From Phytopythium helicoides (Eukaryota > Oomycota > Peronosporomycetes > Pythiales > Pythiaceae), in the NCBI GenBank assembly GCA_024867545.1, contig JANFNE010000010.1:868001-932000 (forward strand): 64,000 nt of DNA, read 5' to 3'. Numbering within the stretch: the stretch's first letter is position 1; every line of letters begins with the position of its first letter. The translations under genes were made by a program, and so were the position numbers. The notes beneath the pieces were generated by a model, which ran no database searches, was not told where the DNA came from, and saw only the letters and a program-made list of their open reading frames with translations. Below, one piece after another: positions 8,842 to 27,439 of this stretch.

Positions 8842-10552
8842 ATGACGCGCGTCGAGGTGCCACCCGAGCTGCGCGCGCGGCTGCAGGCAAAGGGCCAGGC
8901 CCACGTGCTCAAGGTGCGCGACCTGCGGGTCTCCAGCTGCGTATTTGTATGTGCGTGTGTTGGCGCTGACGCGTGCGCTCGCGGTCGCAGTTCTACGACG
9001 AAGGCAGGCTCTCGGACGAGCAGACGGCGGCGCTCATCCGCCAGGTGCGCCGGTGTTGATGGCAATCTGCGGCTCAAGCCTGGGCTAAGCGCTCGATTTG
9101 GCGGTCTGCAGCTCGAGGTAATCGACCTGGAGCAGCTGGAGGCCATTTTTCGTCGAGTGTCGAGCGGCCATGACGTGGCGGACGACCAGACCGCAGAGAT
9201 TGAGCCCGTGAACGACGCCGACCAGCTCGACATGTGCAGCGCCGAGCAGCGCGCGCGCTGGGAGGAGCTGGGGCTGGAGGCTGTTGCTCGTGGACATGTG
9301 TGCGCGCTCGTGCTGGGCGGAGGACAGGGCACGCGGCTGGGCTTTGCCGGACCCAAGGGCATGTACGACATTGGGCTCCCGTCGGGCAAGACGCTCTTCC
9401 AGATTTTTGCCGAGCGCGTGGTGCGCGTGCAGCAGCTGGCCAAGGCACGCTTCCCCGTCGGTGACCACTACAAGCACGTGATTCAGTTCTATGTCATGAC
9501 GAGCGCAATGAATCACGACGCAACCGTCGCGTTCTTCCACGAGCACAACTACTTTGGTCTGGCGAAGGAGCAGGTCCACTACTTCTCGCAAGGAACGCTG
9601 CCGTGCCTCACGATGGACGGAAAGCTCATGCTTGAGAGTGCTGGCAAAATCGCGACAGCGTCCAACGGTAACGGAGGCATCTACGAGGCGCTACAGCACA
9701 GCGGTTCCCTCTCTCGCCTCAAGAACGAGGGTGTGAAATACCTGCACGTCTTCTCGGTCGACAACGTGCTGTGCAAGGTTGCCGATCCTATTTTCCTGGG
9801 TTACTGCGTTGACAAGCAGGCGGACTGCGCCAACAAGGTCGTGTGGAAGGCGCGTCCGGATGAGCGTGTCGGTGTCGTAGCTAAGAAGGGCGGCAAGTTC
9901 TGCGTCGTCGAGTACTCGGAAATTGACCGCGCTGCGTCCGAGCTTGTCGACGCCACCACGGGACGTCTCGCGTTCGGCGCCGCTAACATCTGCAACCACT
10001 TCTACACGCTGTGAGTTTGAGGAATTGCTGAGACGTCGTGTTCGAGTCTAACATGCTTTTGTGATCAGGGACTTCTTGACGGACGTTGTGCTTCCCAACA
10101 TGAACCTTGTCTACCACGTGGCGAAGAAGAAGATCCCGATCGCGGATCCGACGACTGGAGAGACAGTGGTACCTGACACGAATTCTGGCATCAAGCTCGA
10201 GGCGTTCATCTTCGATGTGTTTCCGCTCTCAAGCCGAATGGGTGTGTTTTCGGTCCCGCGTGAAACCGAGTTTGCGCCAGTCAAGAATGCACCGGGTGAC
10301 CCGATTGATTCGCCCGACACCGCGCGTGCCATGATTCACGCCGAGGCAAAGGCTTGGCTAGCTCAAGCTGCGCGCGAGGCTTCAGATGACGAAGAGAAAG
10401 TGAAGGCGTTCCTGGAGTCGCTTGAGTCTACGACCCAGATCGAGATCTCCCCGCTCGTGTCGTACAACGGAGAAGCCTTGGCGAGCCAAGTCTCGGCGCT
10501 TTTGGATTTCCCAACAGCAGAGCCGCGATCGAGCACGCTCCGAATTGAGTAA
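8842..10552 (+). CDS. UAP1: UDP-N-acetylglucosamine pyrophosphorylase
   Basis: Cytosolic uridylyltransferase making UDP-GlcNAc from UTP and GlcNAc-1-phosphate, the donor for chitin, N-glycans and GPI anchors. Exons: 8842-8913, 8991-9044, 9112-10010, 10069-10552 (introns 77, 67 and 58 nt), giving 502 aa, which is normal for the family. The nucleotide-binding signature LGGGQGTRLGFAGPKGMYD lies near residue 108, followed by PSGKTLFQ and the sugar-binding NGNGGIYEAL. Later segments include HVFSVDNVL and the GIKLEAFIFDVF stretch in exon 4. The small first exons encode the helical N-terminal part (LRARLQAKGQAHVL, then FYDEGRLSDEQ). Confidence 0.93.
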
Positions 10553-11000
10553 GGGCGGCGAGAGTACGCGGGAAGATTGAACACGAGACCAGTGAGTGAT
10601 GTGTCTGCCCTGTTTATTATCCTTTCATCATGTATGTGTCATCACCCTAGCTCCCGCTGCCATTCTTGTCCGCTGCCCGCCGCCGCCCGCCAAAAGCCGC
10701 TCGCTCGCTCGCTCCAGGCCCACCCCTCGCTGCTGACGGCGCTGTCGTCCTCGCTGCCGACCAGAGCTGAGCTAAACGGCTGGTGGTTGACAAACGTGTC
10801 GGAGACTGGCACGAGAGTGAACGACAACCATCCAAGGGAGAAAGAAAACAACAAGCACGGGAATCAAACCAAACTGTCCATCGGGCCCAGTCGATGGTGA
10901 TGATGGCCGCCAGCTCCGCCACTTGATCAAGCTGCACGAATCGCCTTCTCTTCTAACCTTCAGTCCGCAGTTGACTCGACCCACCCCGCTCGCTAGCCTT
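10553..11000. other. Convergent 3' intergenic region
   Basis: This 448-bp stretch lies between the UAP1 and SR-protein stop codons. It would hold both 3' UTRs. I see no additional gene and no strong palindrome. Confidence 0.5.
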
Positions 11001-12098
11001 CTACTCGGTCTTGGGCTTGTTGAGGCGCTCAATCAGCGCCTCGCGCTCGCCGTCCGTCTCCAGTCCGCGCTTCGTGAGCTCTTCACGCAGCTCCTCGTCC
11101 GTCTTGGACGCCCAGTCCTGGGTGACAGTCGGTTCCTTTCCATCAGTCTCAGATGCATCCGTCTTACCATTGGCGGCCTCCGACGACGGCTCCTCCTCGG
11201 TCATTGCAACGTCCTTGGTCCCCGCGGGCTCGTTGGTCTCCGTCGCTTCCTTTGTCTCCGTCGCCTCCTTGGTCTCCGTCGCTTCCTTGGTCTCCGTCGC
11301 CTCTGTGGTCTCGGTTGCCGTATCCTCGGGCTTCGTCGCCTCGTCCTTGTCGTCCTTGGTCGGCGAGCGGCCAGCCGACTTGCTTCGGCTCGAGCTACGC
11401 TTGCTCTTCTTGTCCTTGTGCTCACCGTCCTTGTCGTCGGCCTTGCTGTTGCTGCGGCTACGGCTGCGCTTCCTGCTGCGCGAGCGGCTGCGGCGGCTAC
11501 GACTGCGGCTACGGCTGCGGCTTCCACTGCGACTACGGCTACGACTGCGGCTGCGGCTGCGGCTGCGACCGCGGGCAGCGCGGACTCGAACGTAGGCACT
11601 GTCTCCGCGGCCGCGGAACTCCGTGTCGTCGAGCTTCTCGATGGCGTACATCATGTCGCGCTTGTTGCCGTACTCGACCGTTCCCCGGCCGCGGCCGTCC
11701 ACCTCCGAGAAGAGCACGTCGCCGGCCTTGCGCATAAAGTCCTTGAGGTCCTGCCACGACGCGCGCGACGGCAGCCCCGAGACCTCGACCGTGTACTCGC
11801 CCGTGCCGCGGATGTTGCGCGGGTAGCGCGAGCCGGCGCTGCTCGCGCCGCGGTCGCGACGCCCCGAGTTGGCGGCCTCGACGCGCAGACGCGCGCCGTC
11901 GTACTCGTAGCCGTCGCGGCCGCGGATCGCGTCCTCGGCGTCGCGCGAGTCTTCGAACTCGACGAACGCGAAGGCTGGCGGCCGCGACGGGAACTTGACG
12001 TCGATGTCGCGGATGCGCCCGTACTTGTAGAAGATGTCCTCCACCTCACGCGTGCGGATGTCCATCGGCAGGTTGCCCACGTACACGCGCGTCGTCAT
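11001..12098 (-). CDS. SRSF1-like SR splicing factor with C-terminal SAP-like motif
   Basis: Nuclear pre-mRNA splicing regulator of 365 aa, no intron. Two RRMs: RRM1 begins [10 protein letters not shown] and has RNP1-like [11 protein letters not shown]2 has the SRSF1-type pseudo-RRM signature [15 protein letters not shown]. An RS domain of dense Arg-Ser dipeptides follows (about residues 190-225), then a Lys/Asp/Ser-rich linker with hexapeptide repeats (TETKEA units, encoded at 11235-11312). The C-terminus ([26 protein letters not shown]) matches a SAP helix-extended-helix motif, which usually binds nucleic acid. I chose the ATG at 12098, which starts right at RRM1; the upstream frame begins only at a GTG. 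RS plus a terminal SAP is not the animal SRSF1 layout. Confidence 0.88.
   Translation of the reverse strand: MTTRVYVGNLPMDIRTREVEDIFYKYGRIRDIDVKFPSRPPAFAFVEFEDSRDAEDAIRGRDGYEYDGARLRVEAANSGRRDRGASSAGSRYPRNIRGTGEYTVEVSGLPSRASWQDLKDFMRKAGDVLFSEVDGRGRGTVEYGNKRDMMYAIEKLDDTEFRGRGDSAYVRVRAARGRSRSRSRSRSRSRSGSRSRSRSRSRRSRSRSRKRSRSRSNSKADDKDGEHKDKKSKRSSSRSKSAGRSPTKDDKDEATKPEDTATETTEATETKEATETKEATETKEATETNEPAGTKDVAMTEEEPSSEAANGKTDASETDGKEPTVTQDWASKTDEELREELTKRGLETDGEREALIERLNKPKTE
11235..11312 (-). repeat. 18-bp tandem repeat coding TETKEA units in the SR protein
   Basis: About four imperfect copies of an 18-bp unit encode the repeated hexapeptide ETKEAT in the acidic linker of the SR protein. The copies differ mainly at third codon positions. 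Length variation between strains would be expected. Confidence 0.7.
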
Positions 12099-12285
12099 GG
12101 CGCTCGCTTGCTGCTCGCCGGGACGGCAACGCCTCACTCACCCACTACGACGGCGCTCGACTCGGCGCCTTCTTCGGTACTGCGGCGAGTGGCGCGCCAC
12201 CCGCGGGTTTATAGAACTTTCGAGAGCGGTACATGCAGTCGGCTGCGTTCGGGACACATTCGGGACAATGGCTTAATTATGGGGA

Positions 12286-13536
12286 TCACTTGAGGAGCAA
12301 TGGGATGAACGCGAGGGCGACGCCGACGTGCAGCGCGAGGCTGCATGCCGCGGCGCGATGCTCGAGTGCGCCGTATAGTCGCTGTTGGGGTGGCGGAAGC
12401 GGTGAGAATGGATACATGCAGCTGGATAATGAAGTCCAAGACGCACCGAGATGTGGCTCACGGCGGCCGAGAAGCACGAGAGCGAGCCGCAGAACGACGA
12501 GACAAACTTGAGGATGAGCAGGTTGTTGGTGAGTGCGCGCGAGGAGAGGCGGCTAGCGCCGTACGCGAGCCAGACGAACGCGCACGCGAGAAAGTTGCAC
12601 GCTACACAGCCCCAGTCGACGTTGTTGAGCCGAGACCACGCCCACGTTCGGCCGAACGACTGCAGCGAGGTGTTGATGTAGTCGGACAGCAAAATGGCGC
12701 TGCACGACATGAAAATGCCCAGCATGAGCTCTTCTCCGTCAGCGACCTGGAGTGGCCCCACAAACTGCGGGTCCTTTGGGTCTCTGAGCAAATAGTGGGG
12801 AGGTGAGCTCCGGAGTGCTTTCGCCAAGCCCACAGCAATCGCACGGACCTGACAAAGCCGCTGGGACCGAAGACAGCGCGGACGATGCAGAGCGCGACTA
12901 GCCACACCACTGCTGTCATAAGGGACGGCTTCTTCGCACTGGAGACTGCATGCAGAAAGTTCGCCACTGGAGGTACGGCCATCACGGGGCGGACGATTGC
13001 ACGCCCAATGAGGAAGCAAACACACCCGCCGAGTACCGATCCGGCAATGTACAGGACGCCCATCAATGCACTGTGCGCGCTGAGGTCTCCAGCGTGGTCG
13101 GCCATGAACGAGAACGACGTGAACACGCTGCGATATCCAACGTAACGTGAGCAAAAAGGCGCAGCAAGCCTCCACGTCGCATGGCGGCGACCTACCCTAG
13201 GAACGCCGAGCGGAACTGCAGACACGCAGGCGACGGGAGTCCCGTCTTGGGTAGGTCCTCATACCCGTACGTAAGTCCGTCAAGGAACGGCCCAATAAAG
13301 TTGAGCGCCGTGGCGCTGGCGTTGAGGCGCAGCGTCGAGGTCGCGACCTCTGGCAGGAAGCAGGTTGTCGAGCACTCGGCCGCCGCCGCCAGCAGCAGCA
13401 GCCACAGGTACGCCTCGTTGGCGCGGTCCACTTCGAGCGCTGCGACCGCCTGTGCCTCGTCGTCCGACCCGCGGCGTTCGCCGCCCACGACAGGCAGCAG
13501 CGACCGCCCGCCGCTGCCAGTCGCCGTGCGCAGCAT
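12286..13536 (-). CDS. Two-domain fluoride exporter (FEX / CrcB family)
   Basis: Membrane channel that expels fluoride, here with two CrcB-like halves fused in one chain as in fungal and plant FEX. Four exons on the minus strand: 13536-13196, 13127-12849, 12783-12447, 12381-12286 (introns 68, 65 and 65 nt), giving 350 aa. The first half has LNFIGPFLDG and, across the first splice junction, FRSAFLGVFTSFSFM. The second half has TNNLLI and FVSSFCGSLSCFSA. These are the paired G-x-T/S-x-F/S signatures that contribute the Phe-lined path. The last exon encodes a terminal membrane helix (LALHVGVALAFIPLLLK). Several further hydrophobic segments fit 8-9 helices. Start at the ATG at 13536; an upstream TTG frame was rejected. 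Confidence 0.78.
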
Positions 13537-14053
13537 CGTGGAGAGCTGAGCGAGGCGCCACCTCACGATGAAGACGACACACAAGAATTTATACTTCTTG
13601 CGGTTTCGGTACCTCTACGTTGAATTGTACCGTGCATCGCTTTTCGCTTTTCGAGTAAAAAACGATCGAAATGATTTGACTATAAGTTTGTATGAAGCAA
13701 GCGATTAAGTTCGCATTTCCGGTGCTGGCCAGGTTTTTACTGTGGATTCGGGCACGACGGTACTGTAAAGTGCGATGAATTTCGACCGTGGTTGCAAAAC
13801 GCGAACCTTTGTGCGAACTTTTTGCCGTAACACATAACTAAAGACAGAAAACGTAGTCACAGTCTCAAAATAATGATCACAGTCGCTGCGCGGGAAAAAC
13901 CGACAACCCAAAGCTTTGGGCTGCGGAGGGTGGTGCGTCCGAACACCGGCTGCGTGGGACGCCGACGACGAGAGCTCAGCTCCCGCGGCGCGGCAGTAGA
14001 GCGCAGCGCTGGGGAAGGGGCGACGAGGCGCAGACTCGGACGGCGTGAGCAAG
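13537..14053. promoter_or_regulatory. Divergent promoter region (FEX / BRWD)
   Basis: This 517-bp spacer separates two head-to-head genes and must hold both promoters. It is AT-rich on the left (13600-13880) and GC-rich next to the BRWD start. No clear initiator or other named site is visible. Confidence 0.5.
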
Positions 14054-20952
<6,899 letters not shown>

Positions 20953-21124
20953 CACCGCCTTTTCTAGAATTTCATGGCTACGAAAACGTGTGAACGAAGC
21001 AATGCAATTGGGAAATGAAACTTTGTCTCTACAATGTGGTGTAGCTGTATTTGGCCGCCAACTTTTCTCTAACGTGGGGGTGTCTGGATGGTAAATAGGT
21101 TCGCGCTTCTCCTCTTAGTCATGC

Positions 21125-24100
21125 TCAAAAGAGCAGCACGCCTGCGCGCTGAGCAGTCTCCTGCTTTTCGGCGGTGCTCTTGATGTTACGCGAGTCCATC
21201 TTGTTGACGATGCGCGACGCCACCACCTTCAGCGCCGCGATGTCCTCCGGATCAACGCTGTCGCGTGGAGACGTGTCGATGAGACTCAGCGAACCGACAA
21301 TCACGCCCGAGTCCTTGATAATGAGGGGCACACCAAGGAAAAAGCGCATGTTGTGGGACGCAACAAGCGGGTTCTTGGCAAAACGCTCGTCAAGCTGGGT
21401 GTCCAGCACGACAGTCGGCTCGTGTGACATCAGCACGTGTGCGTCAGGAGCCATATCACGCGGTAGCTGGTCGCCACGCAAGCCGATGGTAGTCGCAAGC
21501 AAGCTCGTCGACACGGCCACGACACTGATGACGCCAACGCAGCACTGAATCGATGAGCACGCAAACTGCAGCAGCTCGCGGAGCTCTGTGTTAGTAAAAT
21601 GCTGCGACAAGTTGAGCGTCTTGATGCGCTCAAGTCGGGCAGCCTCTGTCACAGGGATTGGGGCGTCGGGCCATGGGTTGCCCTTGGCGTACGATAGCGG
21701 ATAGCCGTACTTGTAGCGCGATGTCGATGTTGCAGGCTCTGCCTCTGGCTGCGGTCGACTTGCACCACGCGGCTGGCTCGTTCCGTTGCGAGCGTCCGCC
21801 TTGGTGATCGGGAATGTCGTTGGGGGAGATGGTGACGAACTGGTTGACGATGACGTCGACGACGAGACGCCACGCGCCCGCGGCGTCATGCCAGAGGCAA
21901 CCCTCGGAGACTGGGACCGAGTCGATAACAGTTTGTTGACGGGACTCGTGGCTGGCCGATGCTGACTTGGCTGTTGGCGAGATGTCTGGGGAGGCAACGT
22001 CGATTGAGCACGCGGAGACATTACCGGCTTCGGAGTCTTGAACGCCGTAAATCCAACGCTGTTCCCTTCACTGGAGCTGCCACTACCGCTGATGCTAGTT
22101 GGGCTGCGTCCACGCGCTGATTTGTCTCGCTTGAGCGCACCCGGCACCTGGTATACCGTAAAGCCCACACCTCGGTCACCCCCAGCACCAGCTAGATTAG
22201 CGTCGTCGCCAGCAGTTTTGGAGGAGCCATCATGTGAGTAGCTGCGCGACGACTTTTGGCCGCTTGAAAACTCCACGTGAGGCGTTCGAGCTCCCTGTCC
22301 CGGTCGCTGGGGATTGCATCGCAGCAGCAGAGGAAACACCCCGCGCCGTGCGTGAGTTTGTCTGCAATGGCACGTTGAACGATGCGAGAGCAGCTGCCGA
22401 CGAGATGACACGGTTCGACCGCGTGCCTCCCGTTGTGTTGCTGCTGCTGCCAGTGCTACTGCCGCTAACTTTTCGCTCCAGTACCGCTGCACGCATATGC
22501 GGAGTCTGCGTCTGGTACGCCGGAATGGGATAGTTGTCGCGAGATGGCGTTCGGCGGTGCCCACCACTGCCGCTACTTGGTGTCGCAGGAGCCACTGCTT
22601 CCTGGGTCGAAATGCTTCGGTGAAGACTGGACTGCGGCACAGCTTTGGACTTGCTCGGAACTTCCTGCGATACGCTGCGCACAGCCTTGGCTGGCGGTGG
22701 GCTGGAGCTGCTAGGTGTGCTGACTGTGCTAGTGTTGCTGGGCGTGCTAATCGTCTTTGCCGGCGGGTAAAACGTGGGCTCTGCGACGTGAGCCGCACAG
22801 CCGAAGGATTCCATGCTCCAAGAGCGGTCACGGTTGTCACCTTCTGAGTGGGTGCTGGACGCAATACTTCCGCGCGTGCTGTCTGAGAATGTCCGTCCGT
22901 TGCCGCGCGCCGAGAACTCGTTCCATGACGAGACGCTCGAGAGGCTGCCGCGCTCAGACGACAGGTCAATAGAACTATCCTGGGACGAGGAGTTCCATGG
23001 TGTAAGGCTGTCACCCGTAAGACATCCTCGGCAGACACGCGCACTTGCCGTCAGCACGCTCGTGCGCAGGTCGCTGCGCATCTCAGAGCACTTGCTGCAA
23101 ACAGTGCCGCCGCAGATACGACAATGATGCTTCTTGGTGAGCATACCAAACTTGGTATTGCACACTGCGCAGGCGTTGGCGTACGCCCACTGCCGCCGGT
23201 CGCGCAGCTGATTGCGGCGAATCCGGCGATTGACGAGTGCGCTGGGGATGTTGAGGCGACCTTCGGCCATGCGCAGCAGCCACTCGCTGTCTCGCTCGAC
23301 ATGCTTGGGGTCATGTGATGCCGTTATGAAAAAGCTGACGCGCGTGGTATCGCTGCCCGGTGTCTCGCTGGCCTCGACGACGAAGCCGCAGTGCTTGAGC
23401 TTCCTGCGGCGCATCTGGCTCGTGGGGAAGAGCGGCACGCACGTGGGCAGCTCGATGGATTCCCAAACAGACACGCCGTACGACACGCGCTGGCGCTTGT
23501 CCTTGTTCGTCCTCGCAGGCGTCGCCTGTGGCGAAGCTCTGGTTGAAGCGCATGAAGAAGAACTCGCGCAGCGGCCCCGGCGGCTGCTTGCCTACCGCCA
23601 CGTCCTTGACTGCCATCCACTGCACAGGCCATGGATGTCTTGACGGGCGCCGTGGCGTTGGCTCCCGGCGGCGGCACATTGGCGCGCGTGTTGGCAGCTC
23701 GCGCTGCGTCCCGCTTGATGCGCGCCATGTCGACCTCTGTGTGGTACAGGCACGTGCTGGCCGAGTACAGGTGCTGTCCGAGCAGGTCCTCGAGCGCGGC
23801 GTCGACCTCGCTGGGCTCCTTGGCCGAGAGCAAGGACAGCACCTCGGTGCAGCTCGTGCCCTGCAGCCGCAGCACGGCGCGCATGACGAGCAGCTGCTGC
23901 TTCTTGTCGAGCATCTCGTAGACCTCAAAGTTGCCTCGCTGCGCGCGCAGCACGGCCTCGGCCGTGATGGACTCGCCCGCCGGCGCGCCGCGGTCGTCCT
24001 CGTTGACCCAGCGGATGAGCTGCGCCACGCGCGACTCGCCCGCGAGCGCCAGCTTGGCCACGCGGTCCTTGCTCAGCTGCTTGCCGACCGCGTAGTGGCG

Positions 24101-24181
24101 CGCCACCTGCTCCACGACGCCCATGCTCGAGGCCGCGGCCGCGGACGGCAGCCCGCCCATGGCGCTCTCGGGGATGAACAT
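21125..24181 (-). CDS. START-FYVE-GAF protein 1, reading frame broken in three places
   Basis: Member of an oomycete family combining a START-like lipid-binding region, a FYVE-type zinc finger that usually binds PI3P on endosomes, and a GAF domain. The ATG at 24181 starts MFIPESAMGG. START-like sequence runs to about 23330. The FYVE-type finger (CAVCNTKFGMLTKKHHCRICGG, ending CSKCSEMRSDL) is at about 23040-23190. A long Ser/Thr/Pro linker follows. The GAF region includes LPRDMAPDAHVLMSHEPTVV and FFLGVPLI (21200-21560). The protein is readable only by changing frame near 23625, 23500 and 22240, each time by +1 and without a normal intron. The intact paralogue at 32315-34618 shows the expected domain order. 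It is either a pseudogene or an error-bearing assembly. It ends 172 bp from the BRWD stop, convergently. Confidence 0.75.
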
Positions 24182-25129
24182 GCTGCCTCGAGTGGCCCCA
24201 AATGCACGCGCACGTTAGGGAAAGCGCGAGTGACGGAAGGCCGGCCGGTAACACCCCGCGCCGGGGCGTACGTACTGTATGGCGAAATGTATAGGACAGC
24301 AACCTTCGGCAGGAGGCGGAAAAGGGGATCGGCCTCGAGGAGACTTGATGTTTGTATACTATGATTCGTACTTAGTGCGACGAACTGGCCCTTCAAAAAG
24401 GCAATCGCGGTCGGCGGGAACGTGACAGTGGGCCGGCCCGGCCACGAGCGTTGGCGTTGGCTGCCTGGGCTCACGACGCGGAGATGCCGACGCCTCGCGG
24501 CTATTGTGCCGAGCGTAGGAACGTGGCTCGATGCTATCATCATTCGACTCTCGCCAGGGCACGTCTTGGTCGTCTGCCGTCATACGAAGTGCAACGCCAG
24601 GGCCGACTGGAGCAAGCAGGCCGTTTCGTGCGAGCCACGTGGCTCTCGCGTACTTGCCCACGCGCCTACTGTGGACCCGTACGCAGTACATACGATATGA
24701 GTCTGCCCTTCTGGCCGGTGGCTCTCCGGCCGCGTTACAAGCTCGATCCCCCATGGTCCGCCCTCGTAAAAGCCAGTGGCTGCTTGCACTCAAGCTGTCC
24801 TGTAACGGAAATGATCATTTCGAACTCGTGCGTTACATGCATGGCCACCGAGCCGGACAGTTGTGGCGTCGAGATGGCGACATGCCGACGGAATCCGCCA
24901 CGGAATCCGATGACGACCGAGCTGATCGCGTGCTTTTCCCGGCAAAATTGCTCGACAGGCGACATTGCTCGTCATGCTGGGTTGCGACTGTGGCGATGAA
25001 TATTTGGCGATTCGCAGACGGTGCCCAGCCGTCGGACCGACCAAAGGTGTTTCTTGGGGTGTGCAAGGATGGCGTGGTGGCGTGCATCGAAATTGTGATC
25101 TGCAGAACGTCATACGCGACTCCGTTGAG
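24182..25129. other. Upstream region of START-FYVE 1, no recognisable gene
   Basis: A 236-codon open frame on the plus strand (24531-25241) overlaps equally long minus-strand frames and shows no domain, signal peptide or codon bias like its neighbours. I do not call it a gene. The first few hundred bases should hold the promoter of START-FYVE 1. Confidence 0.4.
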
Positions 25130-26116
25130 TCATGCGTCATGTGCTTTACACAAAAAGGCAACCTTGCAAGAGAGTGATGATCGCGCAAGCTGCTCGAGCT
25201 CGCTTGGCGGCATGGCAAATCCACGCGCCTTTTGCCTGTGAGCTCCTTGTCCATTTGCACTCGAACAGTTTGTTTCCACTCCTCGCAAGTAGGAAATGTC
25301 GTCTTTGTTATTGATGCACACAATGTTTGGAGGGTTCCAAGAGCCAACGCCAAGCTCAACTTCAGCACGCATTTCTTTCGCGTTAGCCTCTGACTTGTCG
25401 TAAACGACAGAATCGTCGATGTTTGAAGCTCCCCAGTTGGCGCATGCATGCACTGGAAACCAGCCTCCCTGCACTTGTACTACCTGTCAGCGGGAAAGCC
25501 GAAGTCCAGGTTATACCGCTGCTGAGCGGGAAAGCTGGTCCCGTCATTCCGACTACAGTCGGGAGCGCATCTACTGGGTTGCTCATCGGTGATGCTCCAC
25601 TTGGCAGGCGACGATAGTTCGCGTACAGAGTAGTTAAGATAGTGTGGCTCATTTTGATAAAGGCAACTTGCCATCGCTGCAATGGCGCTCACAACCTCCC
25701 AGTTCCCGTCGCTCGTCATGATGCTACCCAGACTCGACGTGTCTAGCCATGTAGATGTTCACGGGACCGGTTGCCGGTTGGGATGCTCTCGTATCCATGG
25801 CATGAATATCCAGTGTCGAGCGAGTTGCGGTCCATCGGATTGCACCCACAACCTTCATGCGGTTGAGCTTGTGGATACCGATGCACAAATTTCCTCCCCA
25901 AGAACAGCACGACGGTAAAGTATGACGCCAACGGCGAGGAGTCGTGCGCAATCCAACAGCGCAATATCTACACCTTGTAGCTCGTCGCTGACGTCTTCTA
26001 TTTACAGTGTGGCGATGTTCACGATGCCGCGGATGTCGTGGCTCGACGCGATCGCCAACAGGATTACGCCGCTCAGAAGATGACGGTCCTGCCGAAGGAT
26101 GACGGGATGGCGACAA
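25130..26116 (-). pseudogene. Minus-strand coding relic of unknown family
   Basis: Three minus-strand pieces read as ordinary protein but in different frames: 25724-26116, 25480-25719 (NWEVVSAIAAMASCLYQNEP, ELSSPAKWSITDEQPSRC, then RYNLDFGFPADR), and 25130-25474 (QGGWFPVHACANWGASNIDD, AEVELGVGSWNPPNIVC). Composition and hydrophobic pattern look like a real, probably extracellular or enzyme-like protein with several Cys. I do not recognise the family. A stop and a frame change at about 25475-25490 separate the last two pieces, so it is probably dead or carries an unplaced intron. Confidence 0.4.
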
Positions 26117-27439
26117 GCGTGGAGGGAAAACTCATCGCTCTTGCGTGAAGGCACGTGCATTTTCCAACAAGCCCAGTTCCAAGCAGTCCAAGAAAAGAGG
26201 ATACGCAGCGCGATAGTTCAGCAGACAGTCACAGATTCCTCATCAACATATTGACAGCTTTGTCACAGCTCCCGGTTTTTCGTGGTACCAGACCGACGCA
26301 ATGACTAGTTCGTTCCCCGACGTGTGCATGGCCGAGCAACCTGGCTCGTGCACATGCATGGCGATTCCCCTCTTGACGATGACGATCAATTTTCCTCAGG
26401 GTACGTCGGCGCTGATCACGCCTTACCTTCGGACGCCTTGAAGAAGACTGCGTTGTCAGCTGCGCTGAAGGTAAGTGCTACATCAAGGTGAAAATTGAAT
26501 TTGACGACATAAATGTATTGAGTCGGATGAAGACGGATAAGAGATCAAGGATAATCCGCGGTGTGGCATGCCATCGAACCTGACAACTCAAGTGTTTGTT
26601 TTTCTTAGTATCGAATCGAGAATATCACGGAATTAAAGTCTGAGCTGACAACAGGAAATGCACGTTGATTCTAGCTTCGGCATTGAAGCTCCAAGCCTGT
26701 CATGCTTTTTTAGTCCATCAAGCATTGAGGAGATCACGAGTACAGAATACATGCAAGAAAGCGCTGAGCTCAAGTCGGTCTGTTGAAGTCAAGCCACCGA
26801 CATTGATGGACTCTACAGTAGAAGGGTAGTGTATTTGACAATCTCGAATTCGTAGAGTCTTCGTGGTGCAGTTTTTGAATTTTGAATATCAAGGCATGCC
26901 AGTCTCTGCTCGATTGGTGGTGGCCAAGGATTGTACAGTTTTCAGCAAGCAGGAAGTCTGCAAGGTATGAATGCAGTTTGCATCATTCGATCTTGACCAG
27001 TAACCCAGGTGAGATGAACCAGAGATCGTGAAGGATCGTTGGACGATCCAATGAATCCATTCGAAGATCCATTGAATCCTCGAAGGATCCCCACCCCCCG
27101 AGTTCTGGCTCATCTGATCCCCAATCCAAGTGCGAGTGCGAGTGCGCCGAGCAGACTACCGGGGAAAAGATAAGGAGTGATGTGGTGAGAGTTGGTTGTC
27201 GTTGTTTCTGGCAAGGCTGAAATCGTTCGTTTAACTGTTGCATCTCAATATCAACATTGTGTACACATATCGATGTCGACTTATCTGCGAGTTGATTTGT
27301 GTTTCTGCACCTGGCGATGCCATTCATCCAAACCACCAGATACTTATGTCGGGGGTCCACAATGTCGTCGGCTGAGCTAATATTGCTGGTCATGCAACTG
27401 GTTTCACGTTTGCTGTTGTCAATAGGATCATTTGCAGAC
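26117..27439. other. Gene-free stretch within the repeat-rich island
   Basis: No protein family is recognisable in these 1.3 kb. A run of short GGATC/GGATT-containing units occurs at 27030-27095, including the perfect hairpin GGATCGT (27033-27039) with ACGATCC (27043-27049) around a 3-base loop. The rest looks like non-coding or eroded repeat sequence. Confidence 0.5.

Noticed and set aside
10923..12293. 456-codon plus-strand frame opposite the SR protein
   Set aside because: Antisense shadow of Arg/Ser codons: low-complexity Leu/Arg/Ala with no domain.
21125..23044. Single 639-codon gene on the minus strand
   Set aside because: Only its C-terminal half (linker and GAF) is real protein; the N-terminal half is a shadow frame of the FYVE part of the same gene.
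24531..25241. 236-codon plus-strand open frame
   Set aside because: No domain, no signal peptide, overlapped by equally long minus-strand frames; treated as chance.
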